62,792 bases of DNA, taken from Roseobacter sp. (GTDB taxonomy: Bacteria > Pseudomonadota > Alphaproteobacteria > Rhodobacterales > Rhodobacteraceae). Below the pieces are notes generated by a model, which saw only the letters and a program-made list of their open reading frames with translations, did not search any database and was not told where the DNA came from. The position numbers and the translations under genes were made by a program. The stretch lies in assembly GCA_024636475.1 (NCBI GenBank), contig JAGXHA010000032.1, positions 1 to 62,792 of the forward strand. Reading direction: 5' to 3'. Positions 16,322 to 25,382 of the stretch are shown in pieces. Each line of letters begins with the position of its first letter. Position 1 is the first letter of the stretch.

Positions 16322-17347
16322 ATGCAGATCGGTGTGGAACAAAAACATGATCATGAAAAACTGTCGATCGAGACCCTTGGCTGGTCATCGTTCTTCGAGG
16401 ATCAACTGACCTCGGAAGACGCAGGCTATGACAGGCTGCGCATCGCGACAATCCATAGATCCCGCATGAGCGCTGAATCCCCAAGTGGCCCCGTCAAACT
16501 GCTTTTGCCCGCGAAAACCAATACCACCGATTTCGCTGTAGGTGATTGGATTTTGGTCTCCCCCGACGATCAGATGTTAATCCGCAGACTTGAAAGACAG
16601 TCCTTGTTGCAGCGAAACACCGTTGGCGGGCGCGCACCGCAGTTCATTGCGGCGAATGTGGATACCCTTTTCATCGTCACCTCGTGCAACGATGACTTCA
16701 ACCCTGCACGACTTGAACGTTATCTGGCGCTTGCAAACGAAGCTGGCACAAACCCCGTGATTGTCCTGACGAAAGCAGATCAGGTGACGGACGCAGCGCG
16801 TTATCAGCAAGAAGCGGCACAGCTTCAGCGCGGTCTGGACGTGGTGACGTTGAACGCGAAAACGCAAGATGCGGTCGTGGCGCTGAAACCTTGGTGCGCA
16901 CAGGGACAAACGGTTGCTTTGGTTGGGTCTTCGGGTGTCGGGAAATCGACGCTGCTGAATACCCTTGCAGGCAAACGCGCGGAAGATGCGCAGCTGACCG
17001 GCGGCATTCGGGAGGACGATGCCAAGGGACGGCACACCACAACGTCCCGGTCGCTGCACGCCATCAAGGGCGGCGGCTGGCTTATCGATACACCCGGCAT
17101 GCGCACGCTGCATGTCAGCGATGTATCGGCGGGGCTGGACGTCCTTTTTGCAGAAATCACCGAACTGGCCCCCCGGTGCCGCTTTCGCGATTGCATCCAT
17201 TCTCACGAACCCGGATGTGCCGTTCAAGCTGCCGTGTCCGCAGGCGCACTTGACCCCACGCGCCTTGACCGGTGGCGCAAGCTGCAAGACGAGAACCGCG
17301 TCAATGCTGCTCCAACGTCATCCGGAGCGCGCGGGCGCAAACGCTGA
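16322..17347 (+). CDS. rsgA: Ribosome small-subunit GTPase RsgA
   Basis: From ATG 16322 the protein has about 341 residues. The GTPase motifs are circularly permuted, as in RsgA: TKAD (G4) comes before VGSSGVGKSTLLN (G1, about residue 202) and DTPGMRTL (G3). An OB-fold lies before them and the zinc finger C-x5-C-x-H-x5-C (CRFRDCIHSHEPGC) closes the domain. It helps late maturation of the 30S subunit. An upstream TTG (16298) could add eight residues but is less likely. Confidence 0.93.
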   Translation: MQIGVEQKHDHEKLSIETLGWSSFFEDQLTSEDAGYDRLRIATIHRSRMSAESPSGPVKLLLPAKTNTTDFAVGDWILVSPDDQMLIRRLERQSLLQRNTVGGRAPQFIAANVDTLFIVTSCNDDFNPARLERYLALANEAGTNPVIVLTKADQVTDAARYQQEAAQLQRGLDVVTLNAKTQDAVVALKPWCAQGQTVALVGSSGVGKSTLLNTLAGKRAEDAQLTGGIREDDAKGRHTTTSRSLHAIKGGGWLIDTPGMRTLHVSDVSAGLDVLFAEITELAPRCRFRDCIHSHEPGCAVQAAVSAGALDPTRLDRWRKLQDENRVNAAPTSSGARGRKR

Positions 17348-17517
17348 ACGTTAAAACCCCCATCGCCGCCCCAAAAATCTAGCACTTCCATAAGCTAAAT
17401 GCACCGCATGGCGCGTGTCAAATGCGCAAGAACGCCCTCCATCCGCGCTGATTGGACGACTGACAGGAACCATTGCCAGTCACATTCGTTGCCTCGGTGA
17501 ACCCATGAGGAGTGAGC

Positions 17518-18894
17518 ATGTCCACGATCACAACCATCAATCCAGCCACCCAAGAAAAGATCCATACCTACCAGTTGATGTCGCAAGACGAAGCGACCCA
17601 GCGACTTGAGGCTTGTCACGAGGCGTTTTTGGAATGGCGAAAGCTTACACACAAGGAACGGGCACCGTATCTTACAAAGATCGCCCAAAAACTGCGTGAC
17701 AACGCAGATGAATTGGCCGCGTTGATGACGCAAGAGACCGGCAAATTGTTAAAAGACGGCCACACGGAAGTCGAAATCTGTGCCGCCATTTTCGAATATA
17801 CCGCGAAAAACGGTCCTGATGCGCTGGCGGACGAAGAACGTACCCATGGAAAAGACGGAAAACGCGGTGTTGTCAGCTATCAGCCCCTTGGCGTGATCTA
17901 TTCAATCCAGCCGTGGAATTTCCCTCTCTACCAGCCGGTGCGCGTCTTGGCGGCTAATCTGATGACCGGCAACGGGTGCCTGCTTAAGCATGCCAGCATC
18001 TGTACTGGCTCTGGTCTGCGCTTGCGTGAGCTTTGTATCGAGGCAGGCCTGCCGGAAGATATTTTTCAAGTCATCCTTATTGACCACAACACCAGCGATA
18101 AACTGATCGAGCATCCCAAGGTGCGCGGTGTGACCCTGACCGGCAGCGATGGCGCAGGTCGTCATGTCGGCGCGGTGGCCGCGAAGGCGCTCAAGAAAAC
18201 CGTGCTCGAACTTGGGTCTAACGACGCCTATCTGGTGCTTGAAGACGCTGATATCGACGTGGCCGTTAAATTTTCCGTGATGGGGCGTCTTTATAACAAC
18301 GGCGAAACATGCGTGTCGGCCAAGCGGTTTATTGTTGCAGACAAAGTTTATGACGCTTTCGTGGATGCCTATGTGGCGCAGATGAGCGACATCACGATGG
18401 GTGATCCGACAGCAAAGGACAGCCAGTTGGGTCCGCTGTCCAGCCAGGACCAGTTTGAAACCGTCAAAAGCCAGGTTGACGAAAGCGTGGCAAAAGGCGC
18501 GACAATCCTGTGCGGCGGCGAAGCACCCGATCGCACAGGGGCTTATTATCCGGCAACCGTTCTTGCCGATCTTGCACCGGGCATGCCCGCCTACGACGAC
18601 GAGATCTTTGGCCCCGTCGCAGCGATTATCCGCGCGAAGGACGACGAAGATGCCATGCGCCTTGCCAACGAGAGCCGCTATGGTTTGGGTGGCGGGATAT
18701 TCTGCAAGGACGAGGAACGCGCCCTGAAACTGGCCCGCGACCATTTTGATACCGGCATGATCCGCATCAATTCGTTTGGTGCCGCAGATCCGAATATGCC
18801 ATTTGGAGGGGTCAAGGATTCCGGTTACGGGCGTGAGCATGGTGGCTTTGGCATGAAAGAATTCGTCAACGTCAAAGCGATTTTTCTGCCCTGA
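17518..18894 (+). CDS. Aldehyde dehydrogenase, succinate-semialdehyde dehydrogenase type
   Basis: The protein has 458 residues and oxidises an aldehyde with NAD(P)+. The catalytic Cys265 lies in NNGETCVSAKRF and the general base Glu231 in VLELGSNDAY. QPWNFPLYQPVRV and TGSDGAG (NAD site) are present. The short length (no long N-terminal extension) and these motifs fit the GabD1/Sad-like group acting on succinate semialdehyde. The ATG at 17518 is preceded by GAGGAGTGAGC. No GABA transaminase is adjacent. Confidence 0.88.
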   Translation: MSTITTINPATQEKIHTYQLMSQDEATQRLEACHEAFLEWRKLTHKERAPYLTKIAQKLRDNADELAALMTQETGKLLKDGHTEVEICAAIFEYTAKNGPDALADEERTHGKDGKRGVVSYQPLGVIYSIQPWNFPLYQPVRVLAANLMTGNGCLLKHASICTGSGLRLRELCIEAGLPEDIFQVILIDHNTSDKLIEHPKVRGVTLTGSDGAGRHVGAVAAKALKKTVLELGSNDAYLVLEDADIDVAVKFSVMGRLYNNGETCVSAKRFIVADKVYDAFVDAYVAQMSDITMGDPTAKDSQLGPLSSQDQFETVKSQVDESVAKGATILCGGEAPDRTGAYYPATVLADLAPGMPAYDDEIFGPVAAIIRAKDDEDAMRLANESRYGLGGGIFCKDEERALKLARDHFDTGMIRINSFGAADPNMPFGGVKDSGYGREHGGFGMKEFVNVKAIFLP

Positions 18895-19030
18895 GCAGGC
18901 TTTAATTCTCAACGTTTTGCGCGCTTCGCTTGGCAACCGGGCATCGCGTGAAACGATATCTGATCATCGCAACCACGGTAAGCGGTGGCAGACTATTCTT
19001 TGGAACAAACAACAATAGTAGGAAAACATC

Positions 19031-19633
19031 ATGGATTTGAATATCTTGATCGCCGGAGCAACCGGCAAAACAGGCCTTCATCTGGTTCAGCATCTGATCG
19101 AAAAAGGGCACACTCCGACCGCTTTGGTGCGCGAAGGTTCTGACACGTCAAAACTGCCGGCCGGAACCAACCTTCGCAAAGGTGATCTGACCAATCTGCA
19201 GGCGGATGTTTGCGACGGTATGGATGTGGTCGTTTTTGCTGCCGGCTCCGGTGGATCGACCGGCCCTGAGATGACGGACAAAGTGGACCGCGACGGTGCC
19301 AAACGTTTGATTGATCTAGCGCGCGAAACCGGCATAAAACGGTTTGTCATGCTCAGCTCGGTCGGCGCAGAGCAGTCGGCCCCCACAGGGGACTTGGCCC
19401 ACTATCTCAAGGCAAAGCACGAGGCCGATGAACATCTGAAGGCATCCGGACTGACCTACGCAATCTTGCGCCCGGTTGCATTGACCGATGACCCGCTGAG
19501 CAAAGATGTAATCTTGGGGGATGACGTCGACAAATCCGCGACAGCTGGGCGGGCCGATGTTGGCTATCTGCTGGCTGAGGCCGCCACAACCGACCGTTTC
19601 GACGGTCAGGCACTGACAATGCAGTCAGCCTGA
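19031..19633 (+). CDS. NAD(P)-binding protein, atypical SDR (NmrA/YwnB-like)
   Basis: The protein has 200 residues. NILIAGATGKTGLHLVQHL is the GxxGxxG dinucleotide-binding start. LRKGDLTNLQ, VVFAAGSGG and RFVMLSSVGAEQ follow the Rossmann order of single-domain NAD(P)H-binding NmrA-like proteins. The catalytic YxxxK is not obvious apart from HYLKAKHEAD. Likely a redox-sensing or reductase protein with unknown substrate. Confidence 0.85.
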   Translation: MDLNILIAGATGKTGLHLVQHLIEKGHTPTALVREGSDTSKLPAGTNLRKGDLTNLQADVCDGMDVVVFAAGSGGSTGPEMTDKVDRDGAKRLIDLARETGIKRFVMLSSVGAEQSAPTGDLAHYLKAKHEADEHLKASGLTYAILRPVALTDDPLSKDVILGDDVDKSATAGRADVGYLLAEAATTDRFDGQALTMQSA

Positions 19634-19654
19634 AACCTCAAAGATAGGGAGAGT

Positions 19655-19739
19655 TGGTGCGGGTGAGAGGACTCGAACCTCCACGCCTTGCGACGTCAGA
19701 ACCTAAATCTGGTGCGTCTACCAATTCCGCCACACCCGC
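19655..19739 (-). tRNA. tRNA-Leu (UAG)
   Basis: On the minus strand GCGGGTG pairs with CACCCGC. The D-arm GGCGGAATTGGTAGACGC is typical of tRNA-Leu. The anticodon arm CCAGA-TTTAGGT-TCTG gives anticodon TAG. A class II variable arm (GACGTCGCAAGGCGT), the T-loop GTTCGAGTCC and an encoded CCA (19655-19657) complete it. No integrase lies next to it. Confidence 0.95.
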
Positions 19740-19817
19740 ATGAATTGCTCCCTATCAAACAAGTTTCACCGAGGCGAGAGCAAAAAAGACAAGACAACAA
19801 CACATTTTTATCATATT

Positions 19818-19851
19818 CTTTCTTATACCTGAGGCAGGTAAAGTAAGAAAG
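19818..19851. promoter_or_regulatory. Bulged hairpin overlapping the ribosome-binding region of the Hint gene
   Basis: CTTTCTTATACCT (19818-19830) and AGGTAAAGTAAGAAAG (19836-19851) pair over 13 bases with a three-base bulge and a five-base loop. The right arm leads into the purine-rich AAGAGA before the ATG at 19860. It could be an operator at DNA level or a translational hairpin at RNA level. Confidence 0.4.
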
Positions 19852-19859
19852 AGACGCCC

Positions 19860-20381
19860 ATGAAACCGAATACGGTCGGGCGCGTCAGCGATCAAGATTC
19901 GCTCACGGGCCATTATATGCCCTATGTCAGTGTCGATAGCGGCCTGATATCTGGCACGAAACTACTCACCCTGGACGGGGAAATTCCGGTGGAACTCCTT
20001 TCCATTGGTGACAAAATAATTACGCGTGACAGTGGTATTTCCAGGGTAATGCACATCCAACGCACCACCCGAAAAGTCCATACAATCGCCTTTGCAGCAG
20101 GATCGCTGGGTCATACACGCCCTGAATGCGATACGCTTTTGGCGGCTGAACAAATGGTTCTTATCAGGGATTGGCGGGCGCGAGCGATGTTCAATTCAGA
20201 ACGGGCACTGGTTGCCGCGCACAGTCTGGTGGATGGTGAATTCATCCTTGACCAAGGCGAGCAAAAGCAGGTTCTGCTACAGATTTTCTGTGACAGTCCT
20301 CATATTTTATATGCTGGCGGACTCGAACTTGGAACGGCCGACGCATGCCGCGCCAGAGGGGCTGTCCTCGTCGCCGCCTGA
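19860..20381 (+). CDS. Solitary Hint-domain protein
   Basis: The protein has 173 residues. SGLISGTKLLTLDGEIPVE-like sequence (read in parts), LLSIGDKIITRDSG and the later CDTLLAAEQMVLI form the Hint (hedgehog/intein) fold found in Rhodobacterales 'Hint_2' proteins, which usually sit at the end of large secreted proteins. The usual first Cys of a self-splicing Hint domain is not seen: the site reads GTKL. The HTRP position has GHTRPECD, and the AEQMVL segment resembles the typical 'PEQRVL'. No exoprotein domain is attached. The function is unknown. Confidence 0.75.
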   Translation: MKPNTVGRVSDQDSLTGHYMPYVSVDSGLISGTKLLTLDGEIPVELLSIGDKIITRDSGISRVMHIQRTTRKVHTIAFAAGSLGHTRPECDTLLAAEQMVLIRDWRARAMFNSERALVAAHSLVDGEFILDQGEQKQVLLQIFCDSPHILYAGGLELGTADACRARGAVLVAA

Positions 20382-20389
20382 ACCAATAG

Positions 20390-20410
20390 CTGCCCGAAAC
20401 TTTTGGGCAG
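20390..20410. terminator. Hairpin after the Hint gene
   Basis: CTGCCC (20390-20395) and GGGCAG (20405-20410) pair around GAAACTTTT. It lies nine bases after the stop codon and could serve as a terminator, though the T-tract is inside the loop rather than after the stem. Confidence 0.4.
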
Positions 20411-20549
20411 TTGACTAACCGGTCTGTCAGAATTGCGCCCCGTGCAGGGGCGGCAGAAAACCTGCCGCCATGTAGATGCGTTTGGCGATCACGCTTAATT
20501 TGAAAGATCGGCAGACTTTGCATTCAACCCGCTAAGATTGACGCCCCTC

Positions 20550-20570
20550 GCACCGTCGGAATGACGGTGC
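20550..20570. repeat. Perfect 8-bp hairpin in the glnB leader
   Basis: GCACCGTC, loop GGAAT, GACGGTGC. It has no T-run and no known consensus. It shares the CCGTC/GACGG core with the hairpin at 20817-20838, so the two may be related sites. Confidence 0.45.
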
Positions 20571-20816
20571 CTCGGCTCCCAAGGTCGCAGCTGTCTTTCC
20601 ACGCTCTGCCGGGTTCATGTTCACTCACCACAGAATCCTATCCGCGACAGCCATGACAGGCAGCACTTTGTTGCGGGATTTCACCTCCAAAGGGCTGAAG
20701 CACCCGAGCCTTTGAGCATTCTGCGTCGTAAAAATTTAAATCTGCACATTTTTTAATCGTAGCGCGCAATTTTCGCGCTCCGCGCCTGAAAATTCATCGC
20801 TGTGTGTGGACTCCGC

Positions 20817-21241
<425 letters not shown>

Positions 21242-21276
21242 TCCACCAAAAGTTTCAAGAAAGAGGATATCATCCA

Positions 21277-22683
21277 ATGAGCACCAAAGACTTCCTGAAA
21301 AAGATCAAGGACGAGGACATCGAATATGTAGATGTCCGATTTACCGACACGCGCGGCAAGCTGCAGCACGTAACGGTTGTTTCTGATCTGGTCGATGAGG
21401 ATTTCATCGAAGAGGGCTTTATGTTTGACGGCTCCTCGATCGCGGGCTGGAAAAGCATCGAAGCCTCCGACATGAAACTGATGCTGGACGTGAGCACCGC
21501 CTACATCGATCCGTTCTACGCTGAAAAAACGATCTGCGTGCATTGTTCGATTGTCGAGCCTGACACAGGCGAATCGTACGAGCGTGACCCCCGCGGCACG
21601 GCACAGAAAGCCGAAGCCTACCTGATTTCTTCGGGAATCGGCGACGTGGCTTACATGGGTCCAGAAGCCGAATTCTTCCTGTTCGACAACGTCAAATATT
21701 CGAACACGATCAACAAAGTATCCTACGAAGTTGATGCGTCCGACGCATCCTGGAACTCCGACACAGACTACGAGATGGGTAACATGGGCCACCGCCCCGG
21801 CCTCAAGGGCGGTTACTTCCCCGTAAACCCAACCGACGAAGCGCAAGACCTGCGCGCCGAAATGCTTTCCACCATGAAGCGTCTTGGCATGAAGGTCGAC
21901 AAGCACCACCACGAAGTGGCGTCCTGTCAGCATGAACTTGGTCTGATCTTCGGCACCTTGACGCACCAGGCGGATGAACTTCAGAAATACAAATACGTGA
22001 TCCACAACGTGGCACACGCATATGGTAAATCTGCAACCTTCATGCCCAAGCCAATTTACGGCGACAACGGCTCAGGGATGCACGTGAACATGTCGATTTG
22101 GAAAGATGGCAAGCCCTTGTTTGCAGGCGATAAATACGCTGATCTCAGCCAGGAAGCGCTGTATTTCATCGGTGGCATCCTGTCCCATGCAAAGTCGCTG
22201 AACGCCTTCACCAACCCGGCGACCAACAGCTACAAGCGTCTGATCCCGGGCTTCGAAGCTCCCGTTCTGCGCGCCTACTCCGCCCGCAACCGCTCTGGCT
22301 GCGTCCGTATCCCATGGACAGAAAGCCCCAAAGCCAAGCGCGTCGAGGCCCGCTTCCCTGATCCAGCAGCCAACCCATACCTGTGCTTCTCGGCGCTGTT
22401 GATGGCTGGACTTGACGGCATCAAGAACAAGATTGATCCGGGCGAAGCGATGGACAAGAACCTGTACGATCTGCCCGCAGAAGAGCTGGCCGATATCCCG
22501 ACCGTATGCGGCTCCCTGCGCGAAGCTCTCGAAGAGCTGCAAGCAGACATGGATTATCTGCTCGCAGGTGACGTGTTCACCAAAGACCAGATCGAAGGCT
22601 ACATCGAACTCAAAATGGAAGAAGTGCACAAGTACGAGCACACACCCCACCCTGTTGAATTCGGCATGTACTACAGCGTCTAA
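21277..22683 (+). CDS. glnA: Glutamine synthetase type I
   Basis: The protein has 468 residues. It makes glutamine from glutamate, ammonia and ATP, forming a dodecamer. [12 protein letters not shown], the metal and ATP site region [19 protein letters not shown] and the adenylylation loop NLYDLPAEE with Tyr397 are all visible. The last shows that it is regulated by adenylylation, under control of P-II. A strong terminator follows. Confidence 0.98.
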   Translation: MSTKDFLKKIKDEDIEYVDVRFTDTRGKLQHVTVVSDLVDEDFIEEGFMFDGSSIAGWKSIEASDMKLMLDVSTAYIDPFYAEKTICVHCSIVEPDTGESYERDPRGTAQKAEAYLISSGIGDVAYMGPEAEFFLFDNVKYSNTINKVSYEVDASDASWNSDTDYEMGNMGHRPGLKGGYFPVNPTDEAQDLRAEMLSTMKRLGMKVDKHHHEVASCQHELGLIFGTLTHQADELQKYKYVIHNVAHAYGKSATFMPKPIYGDNGSGMHVNMSIWKDGKPLFAGDKYADLSQEALYFIGGILSHAKSLNAFTNPATNSYKRLIPGFEAPVLRAYSARNRSGCVRIPWTESPKAKRVEARFPDPAANPYLCFSALLMAGLDGIKNKIDPGEAMDKNLYDLPAEELADIPTVCGSLREALEELQADMDYLLAGDVFTKDQIEGYIELKMEEVHKYEHTPHPVEFGMYYSV

Positions 22684-22705
22684 TCAGCGCCACATTGGAA
22701 AAAAC

Positions 22706-22733
22706 AAAGGGCACCCTGCCAGCGGTGCCCTTT
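22706..22733 (+). terminator. Rho-independent terminator of glnBA
   Basis: AAAGGGCACC (22706-22715) and GGTGCCCTTT (22724-22733) form a perfect 10-bp stem around CTGCCAGC. TTTGTGCGTT follows. It is the clear end of the glnBA transcript. Confidence 0.85.
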
Positions 22734-22816
22734 GTGCGTTAAAAATGCCAGTTTCACTTTGCAGATGGGCATCCAGCGGTTAACGTTGATCGAGTTTAGT
22801 CAGTCCGGGGTTTGCC

Positions 22817-23620
22817 ATGCGTTCACTACAGTCTTTTGTTACCGCCATTTTATTGACAGCAGGCCTGTCTTCACCAGTCGTCGCCGCGCAATGCGGGAAC
22901 AGCGCTGGTGGCTTTGACGCCTGGAAAGCGGCCTTTGCCAACGAGGCAGCCGCCGCAGGTGTCGGACAACGCGGTCTGGCCGCCCTTTCAAATGCGCAAT
23001 ATGCCCAAAGTACAATCGCCGCAGATCGGAATCAAAAGTCGTTCAAGTTCACTTTGGACAAATTCATGCAGGTACGCGGTGCGGATACGATTGTGGCTCA
23101 GGGCCGCAAGCGCAAGGCCCGCGATGCCGCCTTCTATCAATCTCTAGAGGCGCGCTACGGTGTTCCTGCCGGCGTGATTATCGCGATCCATGGCATGGAA
23201 ACCGCGTTTGGCGGGTTTATGGGGGACAGTTCTGTCGTCTCTGCGATCACCACGCTGACCTATGATTGTCGTCGCTCCGCATTTTTCGAGCCGCACGCGA
23301 TCGGCGCGCTCAAGCTTGTCGACCAAGGTGCGATCACCGGAAACACCAAAGGCGCAAAGCACGGCGAGTTGGGCCATACCCAGTTTTTGCCAGGCAACGC
23401 GTTGCGCTACGGCGTGGATGCCAATGGTGACGGACGTGTGGATTTCTACAATCAATCCGACGCCTTGGCCTCGACCGCGAATTTCCTGCGTCAAAAAGGC
23501 TGGCAACCCGGCGTCGGCTATCAAGAAGGTCAAGGGAACTTCAACGTCATCAAGCAGTGGAATGCAGCTGGGGTCTATCAAAAGGCCATCGCCATCATAG
23601 GCGCACGCATCGACGGCTAG
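22817..23620 (+). CDS. Lytic murein transglycosylase, MltB family
   Basis: The protein has 267 residues. A signal peptide (SSPVVAAQCG) directs it to the periplasm. The catalytic Glu128 lies in IHGMETAFGGFMG, the SLT_3-type motif. GHTQFLPGNALRYGVDANGDGR-like sequence (read in parts) is the conserved substrate groove. It cleaves the glycan backbone to 1,6-anhydro ends. It is shorter than typical E. coli MltB because it lacks the C-terminal extension. Confidence 0.92.
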   Translation: MRSLQSFVTAILLTAGLSSPVVAAQCGNSAGGFDAWKAAFANEAAAAGVGQRGLAALSNAQYAQSTIAADRNQKSFKFTLDKFMQVRGADTIVAQGRKRKARDAAFYQSLEARYGVPAGVIIAIHGMETAFGGFMGDSSVVSAITTLTYDCRRSAFFEPHAIGALKLVDQGAITGNTKGAKHGELGHTQFLPGNALRYGVDANGDGRVDFYNQSDALASTANFLRQKGWQPGVGYQEGQGNFNVIKQWNAAGVYQKAIAIIGARIDG

Positions 23621-23629
23621 CCCGAATGA

Positions 23630-23670
23630 AGGGCGGGGCGTTTACCGGACACGCCTTGCCCTATTTTTTT
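23630..23670 (+). terminator. Strong terminator, shared by the convergent genes
   Basis: AGGGCGGGGCGT (23630-23641) pairs with ACGCCTTGCCCT (23651-23662), followed by A and seven T. It ends the transglycosylase gene and lies 31 bases from the 3' end of the convergent DUF3445 gene. Confidence 0.85.
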
Positions 23671-23700
23671 GAGGTATGTTCTCGTCCGACGCATCCGCCA

Positions 23701-24411
23701 TTACGCACGCACCACAAAACTGTGGATCGTAAAGACCACAGCATCCGTGCTGGGCAGTCGTAAAATACACTGCCGCTCAGATCGAAGAAACGGCATCTCT
23801 GCCCCAACTTCACGCCGACGCGGCTGATGTAAATCCGCATCCGCATAGGTCAGCTTGTTGAACCGCCACAGGGGCTGCCCTACGCGCACGCCATCAAAAA
23901 GGCGCTGCACGCGACGGGCAATGTTGTCATCATATTCGTCAACCGGGTCATGAATGCCCGTCAAAGGCCGCTCTACCTTTTCGGCAAGCCGCCAGTTTGC
24001 TGGAAAGCACAAGACCGCTGCTGTCAAAACATGTTCGGCCCCGCGTTTTTCCAGGACACAGATGTCTTCCTGAACCAAACGCCCCATGCTGCGCAGTGGC
24101 GCATCAAAATCCACGACGACCTTCCGCCCATCGGGACAGATCACGTGACCTTTGCACACATCGAATCCTATGCCCGGCAAAATAGCGAGCGCCTCTTCAA
24201 GCACTTCGCAACTGGCCTTTAGTGCGGCATCACTTTGATACAGGACTGCCTCAGGCCTCTCGGCCAATAGTTTTTCGCGGTATGCCATCTGCGCCTTATA
24301 CGCATCATCGACCCGCAACCAGTCTTGCGGTGCGCAAGGGCCCATGCCGGGCAGTTTCACGTCGCCTTGCTGCGCTGCTGGCAAACTTTGCTGTAAAATC
24401 AGGTTCATCAC
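23701..24411 (-). CDS. DUF3445 protein (heme-dependent oxidative N-demethylase-like)
   Basis: The protein has 236 residues, or 235 if the second Met is used. VVDFDAPLRSMGRLVQEDICVLE contains the recurrent 'QEDLC' segment, FPANWRLAEKVERPLTGIHDPV the 'HxPVP'-like heme region, and LWRFNKL and FLRSERQCILRLPST complete the DUF3445 pattern (read in parts). Better studied members demethylate dimethylamine or related amines using heme. This copy is shorter than those (~300 or more residues). No amine-oxidising partner subunits are adjacent, so the substrate is open. Confidence 0.8.
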   Translation of the reverse strand: MMNLILQQSLPAAQQGDVKLPGMGPCAPQDWLRVDDAYKAQMAYREKLLAERPEAVLYQSDAALKASCEVLEEALAILPGIGFDVCKGHVICPDGRKVVVDFDAPLRSMGRLVQEDICVLEKRGAEHVLTAAVLCFPANWRLAEKVERPLTGIHDPVDEYDDNIARRVQRLFDGVRVGQPLWRFNKLTYADADLHQPRRREVGAEMPFLRSERQCILRLPSTDAVVFTIHSFVVRA

Positions 24412-24700
24412 CTAGTCGTACTTTATCATTCCAAGCAGGTTAACCCAAAACGGCCCATCACAGTGGCAAATGGATCGAAACCCGCCTGCCGGCATTTGAT
24501 CCGTGCCCCAACCCAAGGTTTCTGGCCGCTACAAACCGCGCAACGCAGGCAAAATTCGCAAACTGAAGGCAGACAGGCATTCTGCTGCGCATCAAACGAG
24601 AATCAAGTCCTGATCCGGTCTGGCTTCTCTGGCTCTTAAATATCCTCGCCGAAGGCGAAAATCTGTTCTGCAGTTTCCCTCGGCGCAAAATGACCTAAAG
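24412..24700. other. Gap between the DUF3445 gene and ccmG
   Basis: It has no gene. It contains the dispersed repeat copy at 24624-24657. Positions 24412-24440 presumably hold the DUF3445 promoter. Confidence 0.4.
24624..24657 (-). repeat. Dispersed intergenic repeat, copy 3 (diverged)
   Basis: On the minus strand it starts CGCCTTCGGCGAGGATATTT and ends in GAAG 34 bases later. It shares the CGCCtnCGGCG small hairpin and GAAG end with the element at 54171-54207, though only about 20 of 34 bases match. It resembles a widespread Roseobacter intergenic sequence, by recall. Confidence 0.45.
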
Positions 24701-25240
24701 TCATTCTGCCATTGCTGCTTTGAGTGCAGGCAAAAACCGTTGCTCGTAGTCGCTGCCGACCAGTGGTCCGGCAAAGCGAAATAACACCGTTCCATCACCC
24801 GAAATAATGAACGTCTCTGGCGGTGCGGTCACCCCCCAGTTAATGGCCGTGCGCCCTTGGGGGTCAAATGTGACACCTTCGAACGGGTTGCCATCATCGG
24901 TCAGATAACTGCGCGCGGCACCTGCGGTGTCTTTGAAATTAATCCCGATAATGGTCATGCCATTTGCCTGCATTTCCAGCAAATTTGGATGTTCTGCCCG
25001 GCACGGGGGGCACCAGCTGGCCCAGAAATTTACCAAACTGACGTTGCCATCGGTAAACACCCCTTCCGCTGGCACGGCAAAACCTTCGAGGGCTTTTTCA
25101 GGCAAGGCGGGCGCAGGTTGACCCAACAAAGTCGAAGGAAGGCCCTCGGGATCGGGGCGGAACATGCCCACAGCGGCAAGCGCTACGAAGGCCGCAAAGA
25201 TCAGCGGGGGTGCGATCATCAGGGGGGATATCTTAGGCAT
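24701..25240 (-). CDS. ccmG: Cytochrome c maturation thioredoxin-like protein CcmG (DsbE)
   Basis: From the ATG at 25240 the protein has 179 residues. An N-terminal membrane anchor (residues 6-27) is followed by a thioredoxin fold with ASWCPPCRAEHP (Cys77, Cys80) and the cis-Pro loop GVTAPPETFII. It reduces apocytochrome c or CcmH before heme ligation in the periplasm. Its start overlaps the ccmD end by a few bases, so the ccm genes are coupled. Confidence 0.95.
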   Translation of the reverse strand: MPKISPLMIAPPLIFAAFVALAAVGMFRPDPEGLPSTLLGQPAPALPEKALEGFAVPAEGVFTDGNVSLVNFWASWCPPCRAEHPNLLEMQANGMTIIGINFKDTAGAARSYLTDDGNPFEGVTFDPQGRTAINWGVTAPPETFIISGDGTVLFRFAGPLVGSDYEQRFLPALKAAMAE

Positions 25241-25382
25241 CTTTTCGAGCCTCGATTCGTGCAAGTTCGGCACGCGCGCGGCGTCCCTTGCGCAGCGTGA
25301 GCAGCACAAGCCCCGCCAACAAGGTCAACGAAGCACCATAAGCGGCAAGCACTTCCGTTGCGTATTTTCCAAGCTCAGGCAT
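25233..25382 (-). CDS. ccmD: Heme exporter small subunit CcmD
   Basis: The protein has 49 residues, MPELGKYATEVLAAYGASLT followed by a single membrane helix and a basic tail (LRKGRRARAELARIEARK). Its position between ccmC and ccmG and its build identify CcmD, which helps release holo-CcmE from the CcmABC complex. Its ATG overlaps the ccmC stop (TGATG) and its stop lies inside the ccmG start. Confidence 0.9.
   Translation of the reverse strand: MPELGKYATEVLAAYGASLTLLAGLVLLTLRKGRRARAELARIEARKDA

Noticed and set aside
20640..20700. Sigma-54 promoter for glnB (GGCAGCAC...TTGC)
   Set aside because: The GG to GC distance is wrong by two bases, so it does not fit the -24/-12 consensus.
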